From Nostocoides sp. Soil756 (GTDB taxonomy: Bacteria > Actinomycetota > Actinomycetes > Actinomycetales > Dermatophilaceae): 64,000 nucleotides of DNA. The stretch covers positions 159,709 to 223,708 of the forward strand of contig NZ_LMSE01000001.1 of NCBI RefSeq assembly GCF_001428065.1. Reading direction: 5' to 3'. Both the position numbers and the translations under genes were made by a program. Position 1 is the stretch's first letter; each line of letters opens with the position of its first letter. The notes beneath the pieces are model-generated. The model was given only the letters and a program-made list of their open reading frames with translations, was not told where the DNA came from and made no database searches. Of the stretch, positions 7,818 through 16,494 are shown in pieces.

Positions 7818-9104
7818 TCAGTCGTGCGCGTCCGACGGCTCGGGGGACCAGCCGTCCTCGACCATCGCGTCCGCGGCCCGGCGGATGACCGGCATCACCG
7901 TCAGCCCCTGCACCGCGATCGAGAACAGCACCACCGCGTACGTGGCGGTGACCAGGGCCGGGCGCTCGGGGACGTCGGGGAGTCCCAGCGCCAGGCTGAT
8001 CGCGATGCCGCCCCGCAGGCCGCCCCACGTGAGCAGCCGGACCGTCCACGGCCCGTACCGCGCCCGGCTGCGGACCAGGAGCATCGGGACGGCCACGGAG
8101 ACGAACCGGGCCACCAGCGTCACCGCGACCACGGCCAGGCTGGCCAGGAGGAGCGCCACGCCGCCCCCGGCGAAGAGCACGTCGAAGCCGATGAAGGCGA
8201 ACAGCAGGATGTTGAGGAGCTGGTCCAGCACCTCCCAGAAGCCCTCGACCCGGTGGCGGGTCTCCCCGTGGTAGGCCCGCTCCTTGCCCGCCGACATCAT
8301 CAACCCGGCCGCCACCATCGCCAACGGCCCCGAGACCCCGATCGCGACGGCGGCCGTGTACCCCCCGACCACCATGGCCAGCGTGACCATGATCTCGACG
8401 ACGTGCCCCTCGATGGTGCGGCACAGGGTGTAGCCGACCCAGCCGATGAGCAGCCCGAAGAGGATGCCGCCCACGGCCTCGCGCAGGAAGATCGTCGCGA
8501 CGCCGGTGACGGTCAGCTCGCCCTCGGCTCCGCCGACCCCGACGGTGGCCCCGAGGACCACGAACAGGACCACGCCGATCCCGTCGTTGAAGAGGGACTC
8601 GCCGGCGATGAGGTGCCGCAGCCGCTCGGGCACCCGGGCCCGCTGCAGCAGGTCGAGGATCGCCACCGGGTCGGTGGGGCTGATCAGCGACCCGAAGAGG
8701 AACGCCCAGAGCAGCGGGACCCCCACCCCGAAGGCCCCGAGGACCGCCCAGGCCCCCACCCCGACGACGGCGGTGCTGAGCACCGTCCCCACGACCGCCA
8801 AGGTGAGGATGGGGACCCGCTGGCGCAGGATGCGACGGGCGTCCAGGCCCAGCGCTCCGGCGAAGAGGAGGACCGAGAGCATCCCGTTGAGCACGACATC
8901 GGTGAGGTCGAGCGTGGCCAGGAGGTGCTCGACCTGGTCGCGCAGCCCCACACCCACGCCGAGGGTGTCGAGCAGCACCAGCGTGCCGGACGCCAGCGCG
9001 GCGGCGAGGGTGACGCCCACCGTGGTGGGGATCCGCAGGAAGCGCTCGTTGAACCACGCCAGGAGCGCGGTCGAACAGAGCAGGACGGCGAAGGCTTCGA
9101 GCAC
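7818..9104 (-). CDS. CPA1-type cation:proton antiporter
   Basis: A 428-residue polytopic membrane protein of the monovalent cation:proton antiporter-1 family (NhaP/NHE-like), with about 12 hydrophobic segments. The conserved FGSLISPTDPVAIL and GESLFNDGIGVVLF motifs are present, including the paired acidic residues thought to bind cation and proton. It probably exports Na+ or K+ in exchange for H+. It starts three bases after the ArsB/NhaD-type gene stop (GTG at 9104), so it is the last gene of a three-gene operon. Confidence 0.9.
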   Translation of the reverse strand: MLEAFAVLLCSTALLAWFNERFLRIPTTVGVTLAAALASGTLVLLDTLGVGVGLRDQVEHLLATLDLTDVVLNGMLSVLLFAGALGLDARRILRQRVPILTLAVVGTVLSTAVVGVGAWAVLGAFGVGVPLLWAFLFGSLISPTDPVAILDLLQRARVPERLRHLIAGESLFNDGIGVVLFVVLGATVGVGGAEGELTVTGVATIFLREAVGGILFGLLIGWVGYTLCRTIEGHVVEIMVTLAMVVGGYTAAVAIGVSGPLAMVAAGLMMSAGKERAYHGETRHRVEGFWEVLDQLLNILLFAFIGFDVLFAGGGVALLLASLAVVAVTLVARFVSVAVPMLLVRSRARYGPWTVRLLTWGGLRGGIAISLALGLPDVPERPALVTATYAVVLFSIAVQGLTVMPVIRRAADAMVEDGWSPEPSDAHD

Positions 9105-9107
9105 CGG

Positions 9108-10409
9108 TCAGCCCACCACGAAGTAGCGCAGCCAGACGTACGGGACACACAGGCCCACCGTCACCGCGGTGACCACCAGCCCGTAACGGGTGAACTCCCA
9201 GAACGAGATCGGATGCCCGCTGCGCCGGGCGATCCCGGTGATGACGACGTTGGCACTCGCGCCGATGGCCGTGGCGTTGCCGCCCAGGTCGGCCCCGAGG
9301 GCGAGCGCCCACCACAGCGACTGCTTGTCGGGGGACAGGCCGGCACCGGGGCCGACGAGGTCGTGCACCAGGGGCGACATCGTGGCGACGTAGGGGATGT
9401 TGTCGACGACCCCGGACAGGACGGCCGAACCGACGAGCACTCCCTGCGCGGCAAGCAGGTAGTTGTCGCCGATCGCCCGGGTCAGCGACCCGGCGAGGTC
9501 CTCGATCACCCCGAGGCGCACCAGCGAGCCGACCATCACGAAGAGCCCGGCGAAGAACAGCAGGGTCTCCCACTCCACCTCGGCGAGGTAGTCCTCCGAG
9601 GGGAGCCTGGACACGAGCACCGCCGCCCCCGCCCCCAGGAGGGCGACCAGTGACGGCTCCAGGTGGGTGAGGTTGTGCGTCAGGAAGCCGAGCAGCACCA
9701 GCGCGAGGATGGCGAGCATCCGCCGCAGCAGCTGCGGCTCGGTGATGGTCTCTTTCGGGGTCAGGGCCATCACCGCGTCGGCCCGCCCGGGGTCGTAGCG
9801 CAGCCTGCGGCCCCACAGCAGCCAGCACAGGCCGACGAACACGACGACCAGGACCAGCACGATCGGCGCGAGGTGGACCAGGAAGTCGTTGAAGGTCAGG
9901 CCGGCGCGGCTGGCGATGATGATGTTGGGCGGGTCTCCGATCAGGGTCGCCGTCCCCCCGATGTTGCTCGCCATCGCCTCGGCCAGCAGGAACGGCACCG
10001 GCGCCAGGGCCAGCCGGTCGCACAGCAGCAGAGTCACCGGGGCCACCAGCAGCACCGTGGTCACGTTGTCGAGCAGGGCCGAGGCGAGTGCGGTGATGAC
10101 CACCAGCAGGGCCATCGTCCGGAAGGGGCGGGCCCGGGCCCGCTGCGCGGCCCAGATGGCGACGAACTCGAAGACGCCGGTCTGGCGCAGGATGCCGACG
10201 ATGACCATCATCCCGAGAAGGAGGAAGATGACGTTCCAGTCGATGCCGGTGTCCTGCGAGAAGAACACGTCCTGGCCGCGGACCGCCCCGATGACCACCA
10301 TGCCGGCCGCGCCGACGAGCGCCACCGCGGTGCGGTTCACCTTCTCGGTGGCGATGAGGACGTAGGCCCCGGCGAAGATCGCGACGGCGACGACGGCGGT
10401 GACGCTCAC
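9108..10409 (-). CDS. ArsB/NhaD-superfamily permease
   Basis: A 433-residue ion transporter of the IT superfamily (ArsB/NhaD/SLC13-like). It has the inverted-repeat signatures [19 protein letters not shown] and [18 protein letters not shown] that form the two substrate-site hairpins, and about 11 membrane segments. Relatives include arsenite exporters, NhaD Na+/H+ antiporters and the melanosomal P protein; the ion here is not certain. GTG at 10409 is preferred: it overlaps the CBS-protein stop by four bases (GTGA), indicating translational coupling. Confidence 0.85.
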   Translation of the reverse strand: MSVTAVVAVAIFAGAYVLIATEKVNRTAVALVGAAGMVVIGAVRGQDVFFSQDTGIDWNVIFLLLGMMVIVGILRQTGVFEFVAIWAAQRARARPFRTMALLVVITALASALLDNVTTVLLVAPVTLLLCDRLALAPVPFLLAEAMASNIGGTATLIGDPPNIIIASRAGLTFNDFLVHLAPIVLVLVVVFVGLCWLLWGRRLRYDPGRADAVMALTPKETITEPQLLRRMLAILALVLLGFLTHNLTHLEPSLVALLGAGAAVLVSRLPSEDYLAEVEWETLLFFAGLFVMVGSLVRLGVIEDLAGSLTRAIGDNYLLAAQGVLVGSAVLSGVVDNIPYVATMSPLVHDLVGPGAGLSPDKQSLWWALALGADLGGNATAIGASANVVITGIARRSGHPISFWEFTRYGLVVTAVTVGLCVPYVWLRYFVVG

Positions 10410-10957
10410 GGCGTCTCGCGAGTGGGGCCGCCCTGCTCGGGGGTGCCGCGCAGGATGATGTCCTTCTCGAGCCGGCGCCGGATGAGGTCGCTGTCCTGCC
10501 CGGCGGCCGAGGCGATGGCCGCCAGCAGCCGCGACATCGTGACGACGCCGTGGTAGCGCCGGTCCCGGTCGCGCACCAGGACGACGGGGCTGTGGTGCTC
10601 GTCCATGGCCGAGGCGATCTCGAGCAGGGTGTCCTCGGGCAGGACGGTCGGCGCGTCGGCCGGGGTGAGCCGGTCGTCGTCGATGAGGTCGCCGATGGTC
10701 GCGTCGTTCAGGCGTCGGCACATCTCGTCGGCCCCCTTCTCGTCGTAGACCTTCGCCAGGCGCCGGTCGTCACGCACCCAGCGGGGCAGCACGATGGCGA
10801 GCAGCTGGCTGCCGGGGATCACGGCGATCGGGTCCCCCGCGTCGTCGGCGACGACCAGGGCCGAGAGGCGGTACTCCGCAACGACCCGGGCCGCCTCGGC
10901 GCCCGTGGTGCTGCGCGCGACGGTGGGGACCTGCTCGACGAGGTCGGCGGCCTGCAT
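10406..10957 (-). CDS. CBS-domain protein
   Basis: A 183-residue soluble protein with a pair of CBS domains (about 5-65 and 88-150; the second includes [28 protein letters not shown]). CBS pairs bind adenine nucleotides and often gate attached transporters. Its stop codon overlaps the start of the permease gene, and the antiporter gene follows, so it probably senses energy status for these transporters. That regulatory link is inference from position. The ATG at 10957 has GGAGCC upstream; longer frames run into a low-complexity extension. Confidence 0.85.
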   Translation of the reverse strand: MQAADLVEQVPTVARSTTGAEAARVVAEYRLSALVVADDAGDPIAVIPGSQLLAIVLPRWVRDDRRLAKVYDEKGADEMCRRLNDATIGDLIDDDRLTPADAPTVLPEDTLLEIASAMDEHHSPVVLVRDRDRRYHGVVTMSRLLAAIASAAGQDSDLIRRRLEKDIILRGTPEQGGPTRETP

Positions 10958-11027
10958 GGCGGCTCCTGGGGGTGCGGGCGGAGGAAGGCGGGGGGCGGAG
11001 GGAGGGGCGTGGCGCGGTGGGTCGGAG

Positions 11028-11948
11028 TCAGGGGGAGCGGCACAGGCGCACGGCCCGCAGCGGCGTGGTGGTGGCCGCGGTCCGCGCGTCGGCCGCGGGC
11101 ACCCCGGCCACCTCGACGGCCCAGCGCAGGCAGTCGGCCAGGGTGCGGGTGCCACCGGCGATCGCGCCGTCGCTGGTGCGGGCGGTCCCGTCGGCGACCA
11201 CGACCTCGAGACCGCCCAGCCGGTAGGTGCCGTCGCCCAGCCCGGTGCCGGCCATGGCGTCCGAGACCAGGGCCACGGCCTGCGGCCCCACGGTCTCGAA
11301 GACCATCCGCACCACCTCGGGCGCGACGTGCACGCCGTCGGTGACGAGCTCGACGACGGCCTCGCCCCGGGCCGCGGCGGTGAGCGCGGCGGCCACCGGG
11401 CCGCCCTCGCGGTGGTGCAGCGGGGGCATCCCGTTGAACAGGTGCGTGACCAGGGCCGGGCGCCCCTGGAGGTCGGCGACCAGCGCGAGGGCGCGGGCCG
11501 TCGTGACCGCGTCGGCGGCGGTGTGCCCCACCGCGGGCGTGATGCCGAGCTCGACCAGGGTGCGCACCAGCGCCTCGGCGCCGGCCCGCTCGGGCGCGAA
11601 GGTCAGGTGGGCCAGGGCCCCGGGCGCACCGGCCTCGGCCGCGACGTCGGCCAGGCGGCGCACGAGGTCGGGGTCGGGGTCGAGGAGCACGGCCGGGTCG
11701 TGGGCTCCCCGTCGCGAGGGCGCGAGGAACGGGCCCTCGAGGTGGATGCCGCCCAGTGTCCCGTCGGCGACCAGCGGGGCGAGGGTCGCGACCTGGGCGG
11801 CGAGGCCGTCGGGGCGCGCGGAGACCAGGCTGGCCACGAGCGTGCCGACGCCGGCCGCCGCGTGATGGGCCGCGGCCGCACGGCTGCGCGGCCCGCCCAG
11901 CTCGGCCCCGACCGCGCCGTGGCAGTGGATGTCGACGAGTCCGCTCAC
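11028..11948 (-). CDS. nagA: Short N-acetylglucosamine-6-phosphate deacetylase
   Basis: A NagA-family amidohydrolase that removes acetate from GlcNAc-6-phosphate, feeding amino-sugar catabolism and cell-wall recycling. Visible motifs are VDIHCHG at the very N-terminus, HLEGPFLAPSRRGAH, VGHTAA, HLFNGMPPLHHREGG and the catalytic-acid region VSDAMAGTG. It is only 306 residues against about 380 for the family. The N-terminal beta-sandwich strands before DIHCHG and the C-terminal 'GxxADLVVLD' segment are both absent, and no alternative frame in the 70 bases beyond the stop supplies the latter. The TIM-barrel active site looks intact. TAGCGT lies eight bases before the GTG start. Confidence 0.8.
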   Translation of the reverse strand: MSGLVDIHCHGAVGAELGGPRSRAAAAHHAAAGVGTLVASLVSARPDGLAAQVATLAPLVADGTLGGIHLEGPFLAPSRRGAHDPAVLLDPDPDLVRRLADVAAEAGAPGALAHLTFAPERAGAEALVRTLVELGITPAVGHTAADAVTTARALALVADLQGRPALVTHLFNGMPPLHHREGGPVAAALTAAARGEAVVELVTDGVHVAPEVVRMVFETVGPQAVALVSDAMAGTGLGDGTYRLGGLEVVVADGTARTSDGAIAGGTRTLADCLRWAVEVAGVPAADARTAATTTPLRAVRLCRSP

Positions 11949-12033
11949 GCCGACGGACGCTACCCCGCACCGGCGACCGGCTGCCGAGGGCGGCCGCCGG
12001 GACCACAGGTCGGCGGGCTACGGTCCGGTGCCC

Positions 12034-12735
12034 ATGGACGTCGTCGGCGGGGTGTGGGCGCGGGTACAGCCCGTGGGCGACATCGCCCTGGCCGGCCCCG
12101 CGCTGCTGGTCGTCCTGGCGGCGGCGCTCGTGGCCGTCGCCGTCCCCACGCTGTGGGGGGTGCTGCGCCTCGGGGTGACGCTGGTGCACGAGCTCGGGCA
12201 CGCGGGCGTGGGGATGGCCGTGGGCCGGCGCTTCACCGGGTTCGTGCTGCGCGGCGACATGTCGGGCCATGCGGTCACGGTCGGCCCGCCCCGGGGCGCG
12301 GGCCGGGTCGTCACGACCTGGGCGGGCTACCCGGCGCCGGCCGTCGTCGGGGCGCTCGCCGTGCGGCTCGGCACGCACGGGTGGTCCGGCGCGCTGCTGG
12401 CCGCCGTCGTGGTGGTGCTGCTGGTCGCCCTGCTCCGGGTCCGCTCGGCACTGACCGCCGTCGTCGTGCTGGCGGTGACGGCTCTGACCGGTTGGCTGTT
12501 CTGGTCGGGGACGGCGCTGGCGCAGGCCCAGGTGCTGGTGGCCGCGGGGCTGGTCCTGGTGGTCGGCGCATGGCGGCATCTGGGGGCGGTGGCCGGGACC
12601 CGCGACGCCACGAGCGACGCCGGGGTGCTGGCCCGACTCACCGGGGTGCCACGGTTCGTCTGGCTCGCCAGCTTCGGCCTCGTGTGCGCCGGCGCCACGT
12701 GGGTGGTCGGCGCGACGGTGCTCTCCGCGCTCTGA
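12034..12735 (+). CDS. M50-like membrane metallopeptidase
   Basis: A 233-residue membrane protein with a zinc-binding HELGH motif (about residue 53) in a hydrophobic segment, and about six membrane segments. It matches the 'M50 family metallopeptidase' (peptidase M50B-like) group common in actinobacteria. Whether it performs site-2-type intramembrane proteolysis is unknown; the second ligand motif of classical S2P is not obvious. A longer in-frame start at 11929 would overlap the divergent nagA start and adds an unconserved basic stretch, so I prefer 12034. TACGGT at 12019-12024 is a possible -10 box. Confidence 0.75.
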   Translation: MDVVGGVWARVQPVGDIALAGPALLVVLAAALVAVAVPTLWGVLRLGVTLVHELGHAGVGMAVGRRFTGFVLRGDMSGHAVTVGPPRGAGRVVTTWAGYPAPAVVGALAVRLGTHGWSGALLAAVVVVLLVALLRVRSALTAVVVLAVTALTGWLFWSGTALAQAQVLVAAGLVLVVGAWRHLGAVAGTRDATSDAGVLARLTGVPRFVWLASFGLVCAGATWVVGATVLSAL

Positions 12736-12749
12736 GCGGGGCCCGGCGC

Positions 12750-13565
12750 TCAGTGCCCGTCGGGCGGCGGCATCTCGACCTGCGGGCGGGACTGCCACAG
12801 CGCCCAGTCGGCGCTGACCTCACCGGCGGCCCGCAGCAGCCGAGGCAGGTGCTCGTCGACGAGCTGCTCGGTGGAGGTCTCGGCCGCGTGCACGGTGACG
12901 TTCATCGCGGCCCGCACCGCACCGGTGCCGTCGCGCACCGGCACGGCCACCGAGCGGACGCCGGGGGCCAGCTCCTCGTCGGCCAGGGCCCAGCCGCGCG
13001 CGCGGACCGAGGTCAGCTCGTCCCTCAGGGCGGACGGGTCCCAGGCGCGGCGGGGCAGGACCGGCGAGCGGCTCGGGAGCGCGAGGACGGCGTCCAGCTC
13101 GGTGGGCGCCAGCCCCGCCAGCAGCACCTTGCCCTGCGAGGTGGGCGCCGCCGGGAAGCGGGTCCCGACCTCGACCCGCAGCGCGATGATCTTCGGCACG
13201 GCCACCCGCGCCACGTAGACGATGTCCGAGCCGTCGAGCTGGGCCATCGACGAGGACTCCCCGGTCTGCCCGACGAGCCACTCCATCCGCGGGCGCGCCA
13301 CGTCCCACAGCCCGAGGGAGGCGATGTACGCCATCCCGAGGCCGAGGACCCGCGGGGTCGGCTCGAAGCCGCCGTCGACCTGGCGCACGAACCCGAGCTC
13401 GTCGAGGGTGAGCAGCAGCCGGCGCGCCGTGGGGCGGGCCAGCCCGGTGGCCGCCGCGACGTCGCTGAGCGAGCGCCGGGGATGGGTCGCGTCGAAGCAG
13501 CCGAGCACGTCGAGACCCCGCGCGAGCGCCTCGACGAAGTCGGCGCCCTGCCCACGACCGGCCAC
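12750..13565 (-). CDS. IclR-family transcriptional regulator
   Basis: A 271-residue IclR regulator. The N-terminal winged helix-turn-helix is at about 10-75 (ATHPRRSLSDVAAATGLARPTARRLLLTLDELGF), followed by the effector-binding domain at about 90-260. A GGGAGG ribosome site precedes the GTG start. It follows the amidohydrolase gene in the same direction after 71 bases. IclR proteins usually control adjacent catabolic genes by binding short inverted repeats; the two CGGAC-N4-GTCCG palindromes between the amidohydrolase and the CoA-transferase operon are the obvious candidates. The inducer is unknown. Confidence 0.9.
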   Translation of the reverse strand: MAGRGQGADFVEALARGLDVLGCFDATHPRRSLSDVAAATGLARPTARRLLLTLDELGFVRQVDGGFEPTPRVLGLGMAYIASLGLWDVARPRMEWLVGQTGESSSMAQLDGSDIVYVARVAVPKIIALRVEVGTRFPAAPTSQGKVLLAGLAPTELDAVLALPSRSPVLPRRAWDPSALRDELTSVRARGWALADEELAPGVRSVAVPVRDGTGAVRAAMNVTVHAAETSTEQLVDEHLPRLLRAAGEVSADWALWQSRPQVEMPPPDGH

Positions 13566-13636
13566 GCGACCTCCCTCGACACCTGGTGATGCGGCGGATC
13601 CGCGCGGACGACCCTACGCGGTGGGCAGGGCCCCGT

Positions 13637-15112
13637 TCACTCGCCGGCGCCGGGCTCGCCGAAGATGCTGCCGCGGGCGAGCGTGGTGTCGGTGCGGAAG
13701 TCGGTGTACTGGTACGGGTTGTCGAGCATCTTGTCGTCCTCGCCCGGCTTCTCGGGGTTCATCCCCGCCACCCAGGCCTCCTCGCCCATGACCGAGCGCA
13801 GGTGCTCGACGGTGCTCTCGGCGCGCCGGCGGAGGTCGGCGAGGTCGACCCCGACGAGCCTGCCATCCTGCTTGACCACCTTCCCGTCGACCAGCACGGT
13901 GTGGACGTCGCCGCGCTGCGCCTGGAACGCGACGTGGCCGTAGGGGTTGAGGAGCGGGAAGGACACCGGCGAGGCGTCGTTGCGCAGCAGCACCACGTCG
14001 GCCTTGGCGCCCGGCACGATGCGGCCGAGCTCGTCGGCGCCGAGCGCCCGGGCGCCGCCGCGGGTCGCCCAGTCGACGACCTGCTCGGCGCGCAGGTGCA
14101 CGTTGGTCACGGTGTCGCCCGCGGCGTGGGCCTCGAGGTGCTCGCGCGAGCGGTCGGCGCCGAGCGTCGTACGCATCGCCGAGAACAGGTCGCCGCTCCA
14201 CCAGACGCTGGTGTCCATCGACAGCGAGACCGGGATGTCGTGCTTGCGGACCTGCCAGGTGGGGGGGTAGCCCTGGCCGGCGCTCTGCTCGGACTCGGTC
14301 GACACCGAGACCGACCCGCCGGTGGCGGCGATCCGGTGGTAGCTGTCGGTCGAGAGGGTGGCCGCGTGCACGTAGACCGTCGACTCGTCGGCGAAGCCGT
14401 GGTCGGTCATCAGCCGGATGCCGTCGTCGTTGGTCGCGCCCCACACCCCGGCGTGGGTGGTGACGGGCAGCCCCAGCTCGCGGGCGGCCTCGAACGCGGC
14501 CCGCTCGGGGAAGGCGGGGTCGCCGGTGACGTCGAAGGCGAGCTGCCAGCCGTAGAGGTCGCCGCGGCGACGGTCGACGAAGGCCCGCAGCGCCGGGTCG
14601 GCGGCCCACTCCCACGGGCCGGCCTGGATGTTGCCGTAGGCCAGGACGAACCGGCCCGGGACGGCGGCGAGCGCGTCGACGGCGGCCTCGGCGTGGTCGA
14701 TGGTCTGCAGGCCGTGCGACCAGTCGACGGTCGTCGTCACCCCGGCCTCGAGGGACTCCCACGCCGAGAGCAGGTTGCCGGTGTGGACGTCCTCGGGGCG
14801 GAAGTGCCTGCCGCTCTCGAGGTAGTACCAGACGAAGTACTGGGTGAGGGTCCAGTCGGCGCCGTAGCCGCGCATGGCGGTCTGCCACATGTGGCGGTGG
14901 GTGTCGATCATCCCCGGCATGACGATGCCGCCGGCGGCGTCGACCTCGAAGGCGCCCTCGGGGGCGGCGAGCCCGACCCCGACCGCGGCGATCCGGTCGC
15001 CGACGACGAGGACGTCGGCGCCGTGCAGGACGGTGTGCTGGTCGTCCATCGTGAGGACCGTGCCCCCGCGGAACACCACGGGTACCCGGTCGGTCGTCGC
15101 GTCGAGCGCCAT
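13637..15112 (-). CDS. Amidohydrolase (TRZ/ATZ, cytosine deaminase-like)
   Basis: A 491-residue metal-dependent amidohydrolase of the subtype that includes chlorohydrolases and heterocyclic amine deaminases. The metal-binding DTHRHMWQT motif is near residue 70, TTHAGV near 215, VHAA near 245, and the catalytic Asp is probably in SMDTSVW near 305; the family's composite beta-sandwich flanks the barrel. The substrate is not recognisable. It is divergent from the aromatic ring-cleavage operon across a shared promoter region and next to the IclR gene, so it probably acts early in the same pathway. I chose ATG 15112, which has GGGAG five bases upstream; further start codons at 15124 and 15130 are possible. 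Confidence 0.82.
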   Translation of the reverse strand: MALDATTDRVPVVFRGGTVLTMDDQHTVLHGADVLVVGDRIAAVGVGLAAPEGAFEVDAAGGIVMPGMIDTHRHMWQTAMRGYGADWTLTQYFVWYYLESGRHFRPEDVHTGNLLSAWESLEAGVTTTVDWSHGLQTIDHAEAAVDALAAVPGRFVLAYGNIQAGPWEWAADPALRAFVDRRRGDLYGWQLAFDVTGDPAFPERAAFEAARELGLPVTTHAGVWGATNDDGIRLMTDHGFADESTVYVHAATLSTDSYHRIAATGGSVSVSTESEQSAGQGYPPTWQVRKHDIPVSLSMDTSVWWSGDLFSAMRTTLGADRSREHLEAHAAGDTVTNVHLRAEQVVDWATRGGARALGADELGRIVPGAKADVVLLRNDASPVSFPLLNPYGHVAFQAQRGDVHTVLVDGKVVKQDGRLVGVDLADLRRRAESTVEHLRSVMGEEAWVAGMNPEKPGEDDKMLDNPYQYTDFRTDTTLARGSIFGEPGAGE

Positions 15113-15136
15113 CGTCACTCCCATCGTCATTGGTGG

Positions 15137-15150
15137 CGGACAGGTGTCCG
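15137..15150. promoter_or_regulatory. Operator copy A, CGGAC-AGGT-GTCCG
   Basis: A 14-base inverted repeat, CGGACAGGTGTCCG, lies between the predicted start of transcription (about 15170) and the start codon (15112) of the amidohydrolase. The same CGGAC-N4-GTCCG pattern recurs on the other side of the divergent promoters. IclR binding is inferred from the neighbouring regulator gene. Confidence 0.6.
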
Positions 15151-15176
15151 TAGAGCGGCACCAGGCCGTGGATCCC

Positions 15177-15265
15177 ACTCTCCGCCCGCGCCGCGTCCGG
15201 TGTCAAGACCCCCCGCGCGTGTGGATGCGCTTGTCTTGACAGGCCCGTGCCCCGCGACGCAGACT
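15177..15265. promoter_or_regulatory. Mirror-image divergent promoters
   Basis: TGTCAAGAC (15201-15209) and GTCTTGACA (15233-15241) form a 9-base inverted repeat. Each arm contains a perfect TTGACA -35 hexamer pointing outward. Rightward, TTGACA 15236-15241 is followed after 18 bases by CAGACT (15260-15265). Leftward, TTGACA (15206-15201) is followed after 18 bases by GAGAGT (15182-15177). The pair would drive the CoA-transferase operon and the amidohydrolase gene respectively. Confidence 0.65.
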
Positions 15266-15280
15266 CGGGGACCAGCACAA

Positions 15281-15294
15281 CGGACGACTGTCCG
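15281..15294. promoter_or_regulatory. Operator copy B, CGGAC-GACT-GTCCG
   Basis: The inverted repeat CGGACGACTGTCCG, extending to AACGGAC/GTCCGTT at 15279-15296, lies about 10-20 bases past the predicted rightward transcription start and before the CoA-transferase start codon. It is the same pattern as copy A, in a position where a bound repressor would block elongation. Confidence 0.6.
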
Positions 15295-15315
15295 TTCAAC
15301 GAGCCGGAGGCCGAT

Positions 15316-16494
15316 GTGACCGCGTCGTCAGGACCCCTCAGCGGACTGCTGGTCGCGGACTTCTCGCGCGTCCTGGCCGGGCCCTACGCCACGATGCTGC
15401 TGGCCGACCTGGGCGCCGAGGTCGTCAAGGTCGAGTCCCCGGCCGGTGACGACACCCGCTCCTGGAGCCCCCCGGTGCGCGACGGCGTCTCGACGTACTA
15501 CCTCGGGGTGAACCGCAACAAGCGCTCGGTCGTGCTCGACCTCAAGGACGACGGCGACCGCGCGGCGGCCCAGGAGCTGGCCCGGCGCGCCGACGTCCTG
15601 ATGGAGAACTTCAAGCCCGGGGGGCTGGCCCGGTTCGGCCTCGACTACGACGCGGTGGCCGCCACCAACCCCGGCATCGTCTACGCCTCCATCACCGGTT
15701 TCGGCAGCGGCCCCGGCGGGCGCGACCTGCCGGGCTACGACCTCATCGTGCAGGCCATCTCCGGGCTGATGAGCCTCACCGGGTCCCCCGACGGCGAGCC
15801 GTTCCGGGCCGGCATCTCGGTCTTCGACGTCATGGCGGGGCTGCACGCGAGCATCGGGGTGCTCTCGGCCCTGCACGCCCGCCACGACACCGGGCGGGGC
15901 CAGCACGTCGAGGTCAACCTGCTGTCCTCGGCCCTGTCGGGGCTGGTCAACCAGTCCAGCGCCTTCGTGGCCGGCGGCGTCGTCCCCCACCGGATGGGCA
16001 ACAGCCACCCGAGCCTCTTCCCCTACGAGCCGCTCCCCTGCTCCGACCGCGACCTCGTGGTCACCGCCGGCAACAACGGCCAGTTCCGGCGCCTGGTCGA
16101 GGTGCTCGGCGTGCCCGAGCTCGCCGACGACCCGCGCTTCGCCCGCAACGAGGACCGCACCGCCCACCGCGACGCGCTGCGCCCGCTCCTGGTCGACCGG
16201 CTGCGCACCCGCACCGCCATGGAGTGGTTCACCGACATCATCGCCGCCGGGGTGCCCTGCGGCCCCATCAACACCGTCGACGGCGGGGTCGCCTTCGCCG
16301 AGGGGGTCGGGCTCGAGCCGGTCGTGCACGTGGGCGAGGGCGACGCCGCCGTCCCCTCCATCCGCAACCCGATCCGGTTCTCCGACAGCCAGGCCCGCTA
16401 CGACCTCCCGCCGCCGTCCCTCGACGCCGACGGTGAAGCCATCCGACGCTGGCTCTCCGAGCCGACCCCCGCGCGCGACGAGGAGCCACGATGA
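15316..16494 (+). CDS. CaiB/BaiF (class III) CoA-transferase
   Basis: A 392-residue family III CoA-transferase, a cytosolic enzyme that moves CoA between carboxylic acids through a covalent aspartyl intermediate. It shows the family opening PLSGLLVADFSRVLAGPYATMLLADLGAEVVKVE, NRNKRSVVLDLK, and the catalytic Asp probably in GRDLPGYDLIVQA (about residue 140). The GTG at 15316 has GGAGG five bases upstream and is preferred over an upstream ATG at 15247, which would lie inside the promoter. Its stop overlaps the next gene (ATGA). In context it probably activates a ring-cleavage-derived acid for the citryl-CoA-lyase-like protein. Confidence 0.88.
   Translation: MTASSGPLSGLLVADFSRVLAGPYATMLLADLGAEVVKVESPAGDDTRSWSPPVRDGVSTYYLGVNRNKRSVVLDLKDDGDRAAAQELARRADVLMENFKPGGLARFGLDYDAVAATNPGIVYASITGFGSGPGGRDLPGYDLIVQAISGLMSLTGSPDGEPFRAGISVFDVMAGLHASIGVLSALHARHDTGRGQHVEVNLLSSALSGLVNQSSAFVAGGVVPHRMGNSHPSLFPYEPLPCSDRDLVVTAGNNGQFRRLVEVLGVPELADDPRFARNEDRTAHRDALRPLLVDRLRTRTAMEWFTDIIAAGVPCGPINTVDGGVAFAEGVGLEPVVHVGEGDAAVPSIRNPIRFSDSQARYDLPPPSLDADGEAIRRWLSEPTPARDEEPR

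Noticed and set aside
7162-10023. A 953-residue open frame on the minus strand
   Set aside because: It overlaps three well-supported transporter and LON-domain genes in another frame and is rich in Arg, Pro and Gly without motifs.
15247-15315. Longer CoA-transferase starting at the ATG near 15247
   Set aside because: It would cover the -10 box and operator B, has no ribosome site, and adds unconserved residues. GTG 15316 has GGAGG at the right distance.
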